64,000 nt of DNA from Candidatus Nitrosotenuis chungbukensis. GTDB lineage: Archaea; Thermoproteota; Nitrososphaeria; Nitrososphaerales; Nitrosopumilaceae. A program made the position numbers and the translations under genes. This document shows positions 9,010 to 17,350 of the stretch, one piece after another (positions within the stretch are counted from its first letter, which is position 1; every line of letters begins with the position of its first letter). Location of the stretch: positions 61,238-125,237 of the forward strand of contig NZ_AVSQ01000003.1 in the NCBI RefSeq assembly GCF_000685395.1, in the 5' to 3' direction. Below the pieces are notes generated by a model, which was not told the DNA's origin, did not search any database, and was given only the letters and a program-made list of their open reading frames with translations.

Positions 9010-10647
9010 ATGGTTGAGGTTGAAAAAATCAAAATCGGTTTAATTTTGAATTCATATAATGTACCACTATGGGTCTATCTTCTAATAAAAAAATTAAAAA
9101 ATTCTGATTTTATCATAATATCAACCGTAATTCAAAGTTCAACATTTTCTTTAGATAAAATAGCCAGAGATGGTTCCTCACAAAGACGTTGTATGAGAAA
9201 TTGGCTCTTTGACATCTACACGTCATATGAGAAAAAGAGAACAGGTCTGAACATGGATTTGACACAAACAAGAGATTGTCAAGATATTGTAAATGATAAA
9301 AAAAGAGATGAACCTAATAATGCAGTACATTCTAGTTCTTCCAGTATTTTTGATATTGATGAGATCAAGAATCACAAATTGGATGTTATCATCAACTTGT
9401 CGGAAAACGAGTTGCCAAAAGAGATTCTAGGTACAGCCAAATTCGGAATTTGGTCATACAGATGTATCAATGATTCATCTAAGACTGATCATTCAGGTTT
9501 TTGGGAGGTTTATGAAGGAAAGCCCGTATCATGCACGGTCTTAGAGATATTAAACAATGGTAAAAAAATCACAGATTCTTCTTTTTGGGCTACCGATCCC
9601 CTATATTTTTTAAAAAATAGGGCAGCCGAACATTGGAAGAGAACGATAATAATTCCCAGAAAATTAAAAGAATTACATGCACATGGCAAAAATTCAATAG
9701 AGTTCAATGAAAAAAACGATTTACTGAACTTGCGTAGCAACAGATCGTGCCAGATGCCGGCAAGTAGTCAAATTGTAAAACTGTTCTTGAGAAATATTCT
9801 AAGATATGCAAGAATTAAGAAGAAATTTCGCCATAAAATTGAACAGTGGTGTCTTTTATTTTATCTGAGTGTAGAGGATCGAAGATCACAGAAGGGATTC
9901 CAGAAGATCATTCCTCCCAACGATAGACTATATGCAGATCCCTTTGTCATAAAAGAGAAGAGTACGTATTTTGTTTTTATTGAGGAATTTCTGTACAGCC
10001 AGAAAAAAGGTCATATTTCTTATTTTGAAATTGATGAATGCGGCAACTATACTCAACCTAAAAAAGTATTAGAATGTCCATATCACTTGTCATATCCATT
10101 TGTTTTTAAATTTAGGAATGAGTATTACATGATTCCTGAAAGTTCTGGGCACAAAACAATTGATCTATACAAATGCGCCAGATTTCCGGATAAATGGGAG
10201 TTTGTTAAAACACTTTTGAATGACATTGTAGGTTTGGATAGTACCATTCTAGAAAGGGATGGAAGATGGTGGTTATTCACATCGATACCCGAAGAAAATG
10301 AATCACCTAATGATGTGTTATCCGTTTTTTATTCTGATGATCTTCTAGATGGAGAATGGATGCCACATCCAAAAAATCCCATAGTTTCGGATGTAAGAAA
10401 GGCAAGGTCAGCTGGAAGACTGTTCTACATGGATGGCAATCTGTATAGGCCATCCCAAGATTGTTCAGGCGGCTATGGTAGAGGAATTAAGTTTAATTTA
10501 ATAAAAAAACTAGATGAAAAAAAATATGAGGAAATCACATTTGGCTCCATATATCCAGATCGTGACGAAAACATCGAAGGAATTCACACTTATTCAAAAG
10601 ATGGCGGTCTTACAATTTTCGATTACAAGGTTTTAAAAGATATTTGA
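9010..10647 (+). CDS. Formyltransferase-like / beta-propeller fusion protein
   Basis: A 545-residue protein. Residues 5-215 resemble a formyltransferase or Rossmann domain (IGLILNSYNVPLWV, then DVIINLSENELP and GTAKFGIWSYRC), but the usual formyltransferase catalytic Asn-His-Asp set is not clearly present. Residues about 300-545 look like the beta-propeller domain found in the glucosamine inositolphosphorylceramide transferase family and GH43-like proteins: LYADPFV at 307-313, FVFIEEF, YPFVFKF, YYMIPESSG and GRWWLFTS repeats. I infer a sugar-modifying or sugar-transferring role in the glycan pathway. A TATA-like run near 8972-8982 precedes the ATG. The gene is flanked by methyltransferase genes on the other strand. 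Confidence 0.65.
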   Translation: MVEVEKIKIGLILNSYNVPLWVYLLIKKLKNSDFIIISTVIQSSTFSLDKIARDGSSQRRCMRNWLFDIYTSYEKKRTGLNMDLTQTRDCQDIVNDKKRDEPNNAVHSSSSSIFDIDEIKNHKLDVIINLSENELPKEILGTAKFGIWSYRCINDSSKTDHSGFWEVYEGKPVSCTVLEILNNGKKITDSSFWATDPLYFLKNRAAEHWKRTIIIPRKLKELHAHGKNSIEFNEKNDLLNLRSNRSCQMPASSQIVKLFLRNILRYARIKKKFRHKIEQWCLLFYLSVEDRRSQKGFQKIIPPNDRLYADPFVIKEKSTYFVFIEEFLYSQKKGHISYFEIDECGNYTQPKKVLECPYHLSYPFVFKFRNEYYMIPESSGHKTIDLYKCARFPDKWEFVKTLLNDIVGLDSTILERDGRWWLFTSIPEENESPNDVLSVFYSDDLLDGEWMPHPKNPIVSDVRKARSAGRLFYMDGNLYRPSQDCSGGYGRGIKFNLIKKLDEKKYEEITFGSIYPDRDENIEGIHTYSKDGGLTIFDYKVLKDI

Positions 10648-10682
10648 TATCTCATTATAACACTGAATTAGAGATTTGATTG

Positions 10683-11444
10683 TTATGTTTTGTCAGAATT
10701 TTTCATTATTTTAAAATAATATTGTATTGGAAAAACTCTACCTAGAATTCTTCTACTTTTAAAATACTTACTCATGAAGACTCCATATGCTGTAAAAAAT
10801 AATGGTTCATTTTTTATTTCAACAATACTATAACCATGAAGCTTGAACAACGCTATCCAAGAATTTTTTGTAAAATAGAAAATTTCGTGAAGAAAACTTG
10901 GATTATCTCCAAGAGGATGTGAAAAAAGTCTTCTAATTTTAGAAGAGGTTCTGGTGTTGTCCTGCACATGTAACGAGTTATGAGTTTCAGGTATAACCGA
11001 TGTTGTTTTCTTAGGCAGTATTGAACGCATCAAGTATTTGGGAATGAAAACATAATGCCAAAAATTTGTAAAAATACTCCACCAGTGAGACGGAACTACG
11101 TGAATAATTATTCCATCATTTTTCAATACACGATCAATTTCATCAAAGAATTGTTTTTTTTCAGAGACTACGGGGAGTACGTTTGCAGAAAGAACGACAT
11201 CAAAAGCTTTTGAAGTAAATGGCAGTCGGTTTCTTTCAATTTTTAAAACAGGATAAAATTGCTTTTCCCATGGGTTTATGTCCACACATGTCATGTCATA
11301 TCCAAGGTTATGCAAAAGCATTGACTTGATCCCATCTCCGCCACCTATTTCTAAAATTTTCAGTTTGGAATTAGGTAGTAATGACACGATTGTTTTAATC
11401 TCGTTTTCTTGCAAAAACGATCTCCATTCAATCCAGTTAGACAT
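10683..11444 (-). CDS. Class I SAM-dependent methyltransferase
   Basis: A 253-residue protein. Motif I ILEIGGGDGIK spans about 30-40, the acidic residue after strand 2 is in CVDINPW, and the FDVVLSANVLPVV and LKNDGIIIHVVPS segments are methyltransferase motifs IV and VI. The C-terminal half holds Trp- and aromatic-rich segments (HWWSIFTNFWHYVF) that may contact lipid or the membrane. It converges with the formyltransferase-like fusion gene, stops 35 nt apart. The substrate is unknown; context suggests a glycan or lipid-linked sugar. Confidence 0.8.
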   Translation of the reverse strand: MSNWIEWRSFLQENEIKTIVSLLPNSKLKILEIGGGDGIKSMLLHNLGYDMTCVDINPWEKQFYPVLKIERNRLPFTSKAFDVVLSANVLPVVSEKKQFFDEIDRVLKNDGIIIHVVPSHWWSIFTNFWHYVFIPKYLMRSILPKKTTSVIPETHNSLHVQDNTRTSSKIRRLFSHPLGDNPSFLHEIFYFTKNSWIALFKLHGYSIVEIKNEPLFFTAYGVFMSKYFKSRRILGRVFPIQYYFKIMKNSDKT

Positions 11445-11682
11445 ATTCCATCGTATGATGAGTGAAAATCATTATTTTATTAACATTCTTTATTTACGAA
11501 TAATGAATAGATTCGGTTTATCCTTTCCATCTAATTTGGTGTTCGGCGTTCAGTATTGACATAATAATTGAGTTAGTTTTAACCACAGGATGTTAAATAC
11601 GAACAACTAGACAAAAAAGGTATTCAATTGAATTGCAGCAATATATTATTGTAGAAAATTATAGGTATTTGGGATAATAGAA

Positions 11683-12744
11683 ATGAAATTACTTATTGCC
11701 GGGGCAAAATCAAAATTTTTCCACCTCAAGGAATTTGGAGATGCATTAACCAAGTTTGGAGTGGAATACAAGCTTGTTCATGACCTTGACATCTACACAG
11801 GTTTTCCAAGTAAAGATATCAGTAAATGGTTTCAAAGCAAAAAAAAATTCAACGCGCTTGTTAGGGATTTCAAGCCTGACGCTGTGTTTATTGACAGGCA
11901 GGCTCATTTCGGATTGGCAACTGTAGACGCAAAAATTCCATTATTCGTTTTGTTAAGAGGTGATTATTGGTCTGAGATGAAATGGGCAAAAGAAACGTTA
12001 TACAAATCGCCAATAAAACGCGCAGCATTATTCTGGAAGCAGAGAATTGCAGAAAAATGTTTTAATGACGCATCTGCAATTTTGCCAATTTGCAAATACC
12101 TCGAGCCCATAGTAAAAGAGCATTATCCAAAAAAATCAGTTGAAGTCTTGTATGGTGGAATCGATGCTTCGAAATGGTATCCAGTTGAAGGAATGGAGCT
12201 AAAGCATCCATGTGTAGGACTGTTGCAAGGAGCTTGGATTTGGGGAAAAACAAAGGAAATCCTCACACTAACGAAGGTAATTGAGTCAATGCCTGACGTC
12301 ACTTTTTATTGGGCAGGCGACGGTCCCTACAGACAAAAGATTACTGAGACTCTTGGTAAATACGATAATTTCAAGTGGCTTGGCGCCTTAGAGTACCCAG
12401 ATAAAGTAAGGCAGTATCTTGCAGCACTGGACGTATATGCATTAGCAAGTGGGATAGATATGTCGCCTTTGACATTACAGGAGGCTCAGCTCATGAAAAA
12501 ACCAGTCATAGCTACCAATGCTGGCGGGATTCCGGAATTGATGGTTGATAATGAAACTGGGTTTTTGGTAGAGAGAGGAGATCATGAAGATTGGATTAAG
12601 AAATTGACTTTGTTGATAAACGATAAAAAGTTGGCAGAGAAAATGGGAAATTCTGGCAGGAAATTTGTTGAGGACAATTTCAGTTGGGAAAGAATGGCAA
12701 AGGGGTTTCTCAAGATAGTTCAAGAATATATCGATAAAAGATAA
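11683..12744 (+). CDS. Glycosyltransferase family 4 (GT-B)
   Basis: A 353-residue protein with the group-1 glycosyltransferase C-terminal domain. GGIDASKWYPV lies at the domain junction, a VGLLQGAWIWGKT strand-loop follows, and the donor-binding segment MSPLTLQEAQLMKKPVIATNAGGIPELM contains the conserved Glu residues and the GG-PE turn. It should transfer a sugar from a nucleotide donor to a growing glycan on the cytosolic side. Codon choice is less AT-extreme than in genes before 11 kb. It converges with the amidotransferase-like gene, stops 10 nt apart. Confidence 0.87.
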   Translation: MKLLIAGAKSKFFHLKEFGDALTKFGVEYKLVHDLDIYTGFPSKDISKWFQSKKKFNALVRDFKPDAVFIDRQAHFGLATVDAKIPLFVLLRGDYWSEMKWAKETLYKSPIKRAALFWKQRIAEKCFNDASAILPICKYLEPIVKEHYPKKSVEVLYGGIDASKWYPVEGMELKHPCVGLLQGAWIWGKTKEILTLTKVIESMPDVTFYWAGDGPYRQKITETLGKYDNFKWLGALEYPDKVRQYLAALDVYALASGIDMSPLTLQEAQLMKKPVIATNAGGIPELMVDNETGFLVERGDHEDWIKKLTLLINDKKLAEKMGNSGRKFVEDNFSWERMAKGFLKIVQEYIDKR

Positions 12745-12754
12745 CTCTAGGAAA

Positions 12755-13975
12755 TCAGGCCAGAGTGATAGTTGGTTTCATTTCTTTTGTAATAAACAGC
12801 CTGTACCAAACTTCTAGTGCCAGCAGTCCCAAGAATTTGTTGACATATCTGATATCAAGATCATTTTTACGAAAATGCTTGTGAATCCAGTCTTTGCTTA
12901 TCCATTTATCCTGTATGATTCTTGCATCAGACAGATAATAGCTGCATAGATCATAGCCGTGCGATTTCCATAAATTAATAGTGTTTACCGTGAATCCCTG
13001 TTTTTTCTTTATCAGCATCTTTTCAAGCGAGTATTTTTGTAGAATTTGTCTAAGAATTAGTTTACCGATATTTCTTTTTTGGTCGTATTTTAGATTGACT
13101 GGAATATGAGTTGCAAACGAAATCATATTCTTAGATAGAATTGGGGTTACTGGTTTTACCTCAAAATGTCTGTGAAATGCAGTGTTTAGTGGAATCCAAT
13201 TGTATAGTAATTTGCCGTTAAAGTCAGCCAGAAACACCTGTGAGAGTGGATGTAATGAGTTGTCAAAATATGGCAACAACTTGCTGTGAATTTCCTTCCA
13301 CGAAAAAGATGCTCTAGATCCAAATAGGTCTTTCTGATCAAGTACCCAATCTCTTTCATGACATTGCAGGTATGCTTTGACCTTTACAAGTGGGGAAGAG
13401 TTCTTTTTTGTCAGTGAAAGAAATTTCTCGTATCTGAATGTGTATCCTCCAAACAACTCATCACCACCGTCACCGGATACAAGGAATTTGGATAGAGTTT
13501 TTGCTTTTTTTACAATATGGTACCAGTGTAGATCCCAAAATGGTTGTTTGATTATATTAATAGCTGCAGGAAGTTCTGCCAAGTAATTTTCAATGTACAA
13601 CACATGGTGATCCACATCAAACTTTTGCGCAATTTTTGCAGCATGTTTTGATTCATCTATACTTTCTGCAAATTTTACAGATATCGTACTAACTGGGATT
13701 GCCGGATATGTTTTCTTTAAGAGTGTTAAAACGAGAGTAGAGTCAACACCACTACTCAGGGCAACTGCTACTTTTGCCTTGGAATTTTTTATTGAATTTT
13801 CTATGTTTGACTTTATAGAACGTTCAACAAAATCAACCGGATTTGAAATTGATTTTTCTACAAAGTCTTTCCAAGTTTTTTTTGGAATTAGTGACTTTTT
13901 TGTTGGGTTGTATCTGAGTGTAAGTATGTTTTTTATCGTTTGTTGAGGTATGGTTTTAGATCTTACCACGCCCAA
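12755..13975 (-). CDS. Asparagine-synthase-like amidotransferase lacking the glutaminase domain
   Basis: A 406-residue protein. The ATP pyrophosphatase loop SSGVDST is at 74-80 and the asparagine synthase motif SGDGGDELFGGY at 167-178. Typical AsnB has an N-terminal Cys-nucleophile glutaminase domain of about 200 residues; here only some 65 residues precede the P-loop region, so that domain is absent. The enzyme would need free ammonia or a separate amidase. The gene overlaps the upstream nucleotide-sugar dehydrogenase gene by 20 nt, so coupled expression is likely. Related asparagine-synthase-like proteins in bacterial surface polysaccharide clusters amidate sugar uronates. I infer a uronamide role. 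The start is TTG 13975 or GTG 13969. Confidence 0.8.
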   Translation of the reverse strand: MGVVRSKTIPQQTIKNILTLRYNPTKKSLIPKKTWKDFVEKSISNPVDFVERSIKSNIENSIKNSKAKVAVALSSGVDSTLVLTLLKKTYPAIPVSTISVKFAESIDESKHAAKIAQKFDVDHHVLYIENYLAELPAAINIIKQPFWDLHWYHIVKKAKTLSKFLVSGDGGDELFGGYTFRYEKFLSLTKKNSSPLVKVKAYLQCHERDWVLDQKDLFGSRASFSWKEIHSKLLPYFDNSLHPLSQVFLADFNGKLLYNWIPLNTAFHRHFEVKPVTPILSKNMISFATHIPVNLKYDQKRNIGKLILRQILQKYSLEKMLIKKKQGFTVNTINLWKSHGYDLCSYYLSDARIIQDKWISKDWIHKHFRKNDLDIRYVNKFLGLLALEVWYRLFITKEMKPTITLA

Positions 13976-15347
13976 TTCCTCTAAATATCAGCCCTGCTTT
14001 TTTGGCGGAACGCATGTCAATTACACCTCTTGTGTCCACCACCACAGGGGTTTTCATTTTTGATACTAAAAGTGTAGGATCAATGTCTTTGAATTCATTG
14101 TGTGCAGTCACTATTATCACCGCGTCAGCACCAGATAACGCATCAAACATATTTTCTTCTGTTTTATGAGAAAATATTTCAACTGACTTGTAGAATGGAT
14201 CGTAGATCTTGATTTTGGCTTCCAACTGGGTTAACTTTTTAATTATTTCTTCAACTGGCGCAAGTTGTATATCACGCACATTTGGCTTGTAAGACGCTCC
14301 AAGTATTGCAACGGTACTGTTTTTGACAGATTTGCCGATTTCGTTTAATGCATCAATTAATAGCTCGACTGTATGGTATGGCATGTGTTCATTGATTTCC
14401 CTTGCTGCTTCAATTATTCTCAAAACTCCATCATCCAATCTCCTTGCAGAGTTTAGAAGCTGGTACGAATTGACAGGCAGGCAAGGGCCACCAACTCCTG
14501 CACCAGGATAATGAATTTGAAAGTTGTATTTTTTGTCGCATGCTTCAAGGACTTTAAGCGTATCAATACCAATTTTTTCAAACAGCATTGCAAGCTCATT
14601 GACAAATGCAATGTTTATGTCACGAAATACATTTGCAGTAAGTTTTGCCGCATTTGCAGTTTTGCAGTCAGGCATATGAAGTATTTCGACACCAAAAACA
14701 TGCTTGTAAATTTTTGAGACCATATTAGTTGTCCTTTCATCAGTACCTCCTGCAAGCCTAGGCAGCTTTCTAAAATCACTCAGTATTTCACCAGGGTTTG
14801 CGGTTTCTGGACAAACAGCAATTCCAAAATCAACGCCAGCCTTGCGGTTTTTTTCGTTTCCCTCTATGATTGAAATCATATCATTTTCAATAAAGCCAGG
14901 TTCTATGGTACTTTCTACCACAACAAGTGATCCCGGTGTCAATAATTTGTTAAGACTTTTCCCAACGGATATCAATGCAGAATAATTTGGAACATAATTT
15001 TCATCCATTGGAGTAGGTAATGATAATAATATAACATCGCTTTTTGGAACTGCTTCCTCTATATTGGTAGTTGCATAGAATTTTTTGTTAGCAATCACTT
15101 TATCAAATATTTTATCAAATTCAGGTTCATCTTTTAATGGATATTCTCCCCTGCTTATCATTTCTACAAGTTTTGTGTTTATGTCAACTCCTATGGTTTG
15201 CAGTCCAGCGTTGGCAAACGATAGTGCGGTTGGGAGTCCAATTCTGCCAATTCCTACAACACAAATTGTAACTTGCCCAGATTTTAGATATTTCTCAAGG
15301 GAGTCTAGATCCATGTTCATTACTTTCAAAGTTTCTGATTTGCTCAT
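13956..15347 (-). CDS. UDP-sugar 6-dehydrogenase (ManNAc/GlcNAc type)
   Basis: A 463-residue nucleotide-sugar dehydrogenase of normal length. The NAD loop GIGRIG is at 32-37 with Asp55 after strand 2. ESTIEPG is at about 145-151, the catalytic helix AAKLTANVFRDINIAFVNE contains Lys235, and the catalytic Cys is Cys289 in GGPCL. SYKPNVRDI in the C-terminal domain is also conserved. It oxidises the C6 hydroxyl of a UDP-sugar to a uronate with two NAD+. The segment order fits the WecC/WbpA group acting on N-acetyl sugars. The overlapping downstream amidotransferase could act on the uronate. Confidence 0.88.
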   Translation of the reverse strand: MSKSETLKVMNMDLDSLEKYLKSGQVTICVVGIGRIGLPTALSFANAGLQTIGVDINTKLVEMISRGEYPLKDEPEFDKIFDKVIANKKFYATTNIEEAVPKSDVILLSLPTPMDENYVPNYSALISVGKSLNKLLTPGSLVVVESTIEPGFIENDMISIIEGNEKNRKAGVDFGIAVCPETANPGEILSDFRKLPRLAGGTDERTTNMVSKIYKHVFGVEILHMPDCKTANAAKLTANVFRDINIAFVNELAMLFEKIGIDTLKVLEACDKKYNFQIHYPGAGVGGPCLPVNSYQLLNSARRLDDGVLRIIEAAREINEHMPYHTVELLIDALNEIGKSVKNSTVAILGASYKPNVRDIQLAPVEEIIKKLTQLEAKIKIYDPFYKSVEIFSHKTEENMFDALSGADAVIIVTAHNEFKDIDPTLLVSKMKTPVVVDTRGVIDMRSAKKAGLIFRGIGRGKI

Positions 15348-15455
15348 ATTTCATCTTCTGTTAGAGTTATTGTTGTGTTGCCTTTTTCATACCATATTTA
15401 CTTTTGTCTAAACACATGCTCAAAACTTAAAGATACGTCAGCGTCATCATGCGTT

Positions 15456-16358
15456 ATGAATGTCGTAGTCACCGGTGGAGCTGGTTTTATTGGAAGTTAT
15501 TTAGTAAAACAGCTTGTAAAATTTAATCACAGTGTTGTGGTAGTTGATAGTTTGTACAGAGGTAAGATGGATAACCTTTCACCTGTTCTTGACAAAATAA
15601 AATTCCGTCAACTCGACATTCGTAATATTGATGAGTTAAGAGATATTCTAAAAAAATCCGATGGGGTATTCCATGAAGCAGCGCTTACCGATGTTCAAGA
15701 GTCATTTACAAAGCAAAAAGAGTATCATGATGTAAATGTGATTGGCACTGAAAATATTTTCAAACTGGCAAGCGAGTTTGGCTTCAAAGTAGTATATGCT
15801 AGCAGTTCCAGTGTTTATGGTGATCCAGATATGATTCCAATCAACGAAAATAGTGAACGAAAGCCAATCAATCCTTACGGGCAAACAAAATTGGATGATG
15901 AGTTTCTGGCTGAAAAATACTCAAAGATGGGTGTTTCGATTATAGGTTTGCGTTACTTTAACGTGTATGGAAAAGGACAGACTGGATCTTATGCAGGAGT
16001 AATTACCAAATTTATCAACAATCTAAGAGAGAGAAAACCTCCAGTAATTTTTGGAGACGGCACACAGATCAGAGACTTTGTGTATGCAGAAGATGTAGCA
16101 CTAGCTAATATCGCCGCAATGCAGAGTGATGTCAAAAATGGTTTTTTTAATGTTGGAACGGGAATTACAACTTCGGTCAAAAAACTTGCTCAGACTCTCA
16201 TAGACATATCAGGACTGTCACTCGAACCAGAATATCAAAAACCGCTAGAAGGAGACGTGCGTGTAAGTCAAGCGGACATCACATTAACAAAAAAAATGCT
16301 AAACTGGGAATACAAAATGAATCTAGAAGAAGGGCTGAGAAAATTTTTTCCACTGTAA
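15456..16358 (+). CDS. NAD-dependent nucleotide-sugar epimerase/dehydratase (GalE-like)
   Basis: I place the start at ATG 15456 (300 residues), not at the TTG 81 nt upstream, because the Rossmann strand begins there (MNVVVTGGAGFIG) and a TATA-like CTTAAAGA lies about 27 nt before it. Catalytic features are GGAGFIG at 7-13, the Ser run near 117-119 and YGQTK at 141-145. RYFNVYGKGQ and GDGTQIRDFVYAEDV are typical of UDP-glucose/UDP-N-acetylglucosamine 4-epimerases. It probably makes a galacto-configured sugar donor. Its stop codon abuts the stop of the convergent glycosyltransferase with no intergenic base. Confidence 0.87.
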   Translation: MNVVVTGGAGFIGSYLVKQLVKFNHSVVVVDSLYRGKMDNLSPVLDKIKFRQLDIRNIDELRDILKKSDGVFHEAALTDVQESFTKQKEYHDVNVIGTENIFKLASEFGFKVVYASSSSVYGDPDMIPINENSERKPINPYGQTKLDDEFLAEKYSKMGVSIIGLRYFNVYGKGQTGSYAGVITKFINNLRERKPPVIFGDGTQIRDFVYAEDVALANIAAMQSDVKNGFFNVGTGITTSVKKLAQTLIDISGLSLEPEYQKPLEGDVRVSQADITLTKKMLNWEYKMNLEEGLRKFFPL

Positions 16359-17303
16359 CTAGACTAATTTTTCGTAGAACTCCACGTACTTAGGCAACAA
16401 AACATCCCATGTCAGATTTTTAATTACAAAATCATATGCAGAATTTGTTAGTTTTTCTATTTTTTCTTGGTTCACTAACAAATTGTTTATCGCATCAAGT
16501 AATTTGTCTTGGTCATTTGGAGGAATGAGAATTCCCGTTTCGTCATTTTTTATCACTTCTGGAATATCTCCAACGCTTGTAGCAATGACCGGTATTTTGA
16601 GATATGATGCTTCCTTGATTGTCTGCGGCAAGCTTTCCATTCTTGACGGAACAACTAAAACTGTAGATTCCTTGAGGACAGTCATTGCATCCTTCCATGG
16701 AATGTTAGTGCAATAGACTACAGTTCCATTAATTTTGGGCTCAATTTTTCTTAGAATGTCGATTCCCTTTTCAAAGCTGTCTCTGCCAATATAGACAATT
16801 TGGTTTGTTTTCTTTTTAACGTCAGGAATTTCTTTGAATTTGGCAATATCAAGTGGTGCCGGAAGATAAACAAAGTCGAGTCCTAGTTTTTCCTTGTAAA
16901 TTCTTTGGACTAGTTTGGAATCCGTTGTAAGAACATCAGCAAACTTGAGCACTTGGGATTCTGCCAGATTCACCATTTCACTGGTTACAGTAGAATGTAT
17001 TGTCTTGACCTGTTCAGAATATACTCCATGAACGGAAAGAACTTTTTTCTTTGCTTTTACAAATTTCATAACAAAAGCAGAAGGAATGTTCCATGCATGA
17101 ACGACATCATATTTTTCTGTGTCAAACAATGCTTTCATTGCACCAAAAAGAGCAAAGCTTGGATTTTTGATGTTTTTTATTGGTATGTGTGGAACATGCA
17201 TCAGTTTAACGTCATAGCCGTGTTCTCTGAGCTTTTCTGCAACCCGAAACGCGTGTCCCCCAATTCCCCCATCATATCGAGGAGAAATGAAAAGAATTTT
17301 CAA
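16359..17303 (-). CDS. Glycosyltransferase family 4 (GT-B)
   Basis: A 314-residue protein with an N-terminal GT4 glycine motif (RYDGGIGGHAFRVAEKL), HAWNIP and LSVHGVYSEQ acceptor-domain strands, and a C-terminal donor domain with YIGRDSFEKGIDIL, VVPSRMESLPQTIKEASYLKIPVIATSVGDIPEVI and DETGILIPPND. It transfers a nucleotide-activated sugar to a glycan in the cytosol. It is the last clear member of the glycan island; the neighbouring tetraether lipid synthase-like gene is 47 nt upstream on the same strand, so they may be one transcript. Confidence 0.88.
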   Translation of the reverse strand: MKILFISPRYDGGIGGHAFRVAEKLREHGYDVKLMHVPHIPIKNIKNPSFALFGAMKALFDTEKYDVVHAWNIPSAFVMKFVKAKKKVLSVHGVYSEQVKTIHSTVTSEMVNLAESQVLKFADVLTTDSKLVQRIYKEKLGLDFVYLPAPLDIAKFKEIPDVKKKTNQIVYIGRDSFEKGIDILRKIEPKINGTVVYCTNIPWKDAMTVLKESTVLVVPSRMESLPQTIKEASYLKIPVIATSVGDIPEVIKNDETGILIPPNDQDKLLDAINNLLVNQEKIEKLTNSAYDFVIKNLTWDVLLPKYVEFYEKLV

Positions 17304-17350
17304 TGATGAAAAATTGTTTTTTAGACCTAATAAGGTCTCGGATTAAATTT

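Noticed and set aside
3449..13045. Recurring TTTTTGTAGAAT-like word in the glycan island
   Set aside because: Copies lie inside coding regions, vary in sequence and spacing, and encode ordinary Leu-Gln-Lys runs on the other strand. This is expected in AT-rich DNA and is not an array.
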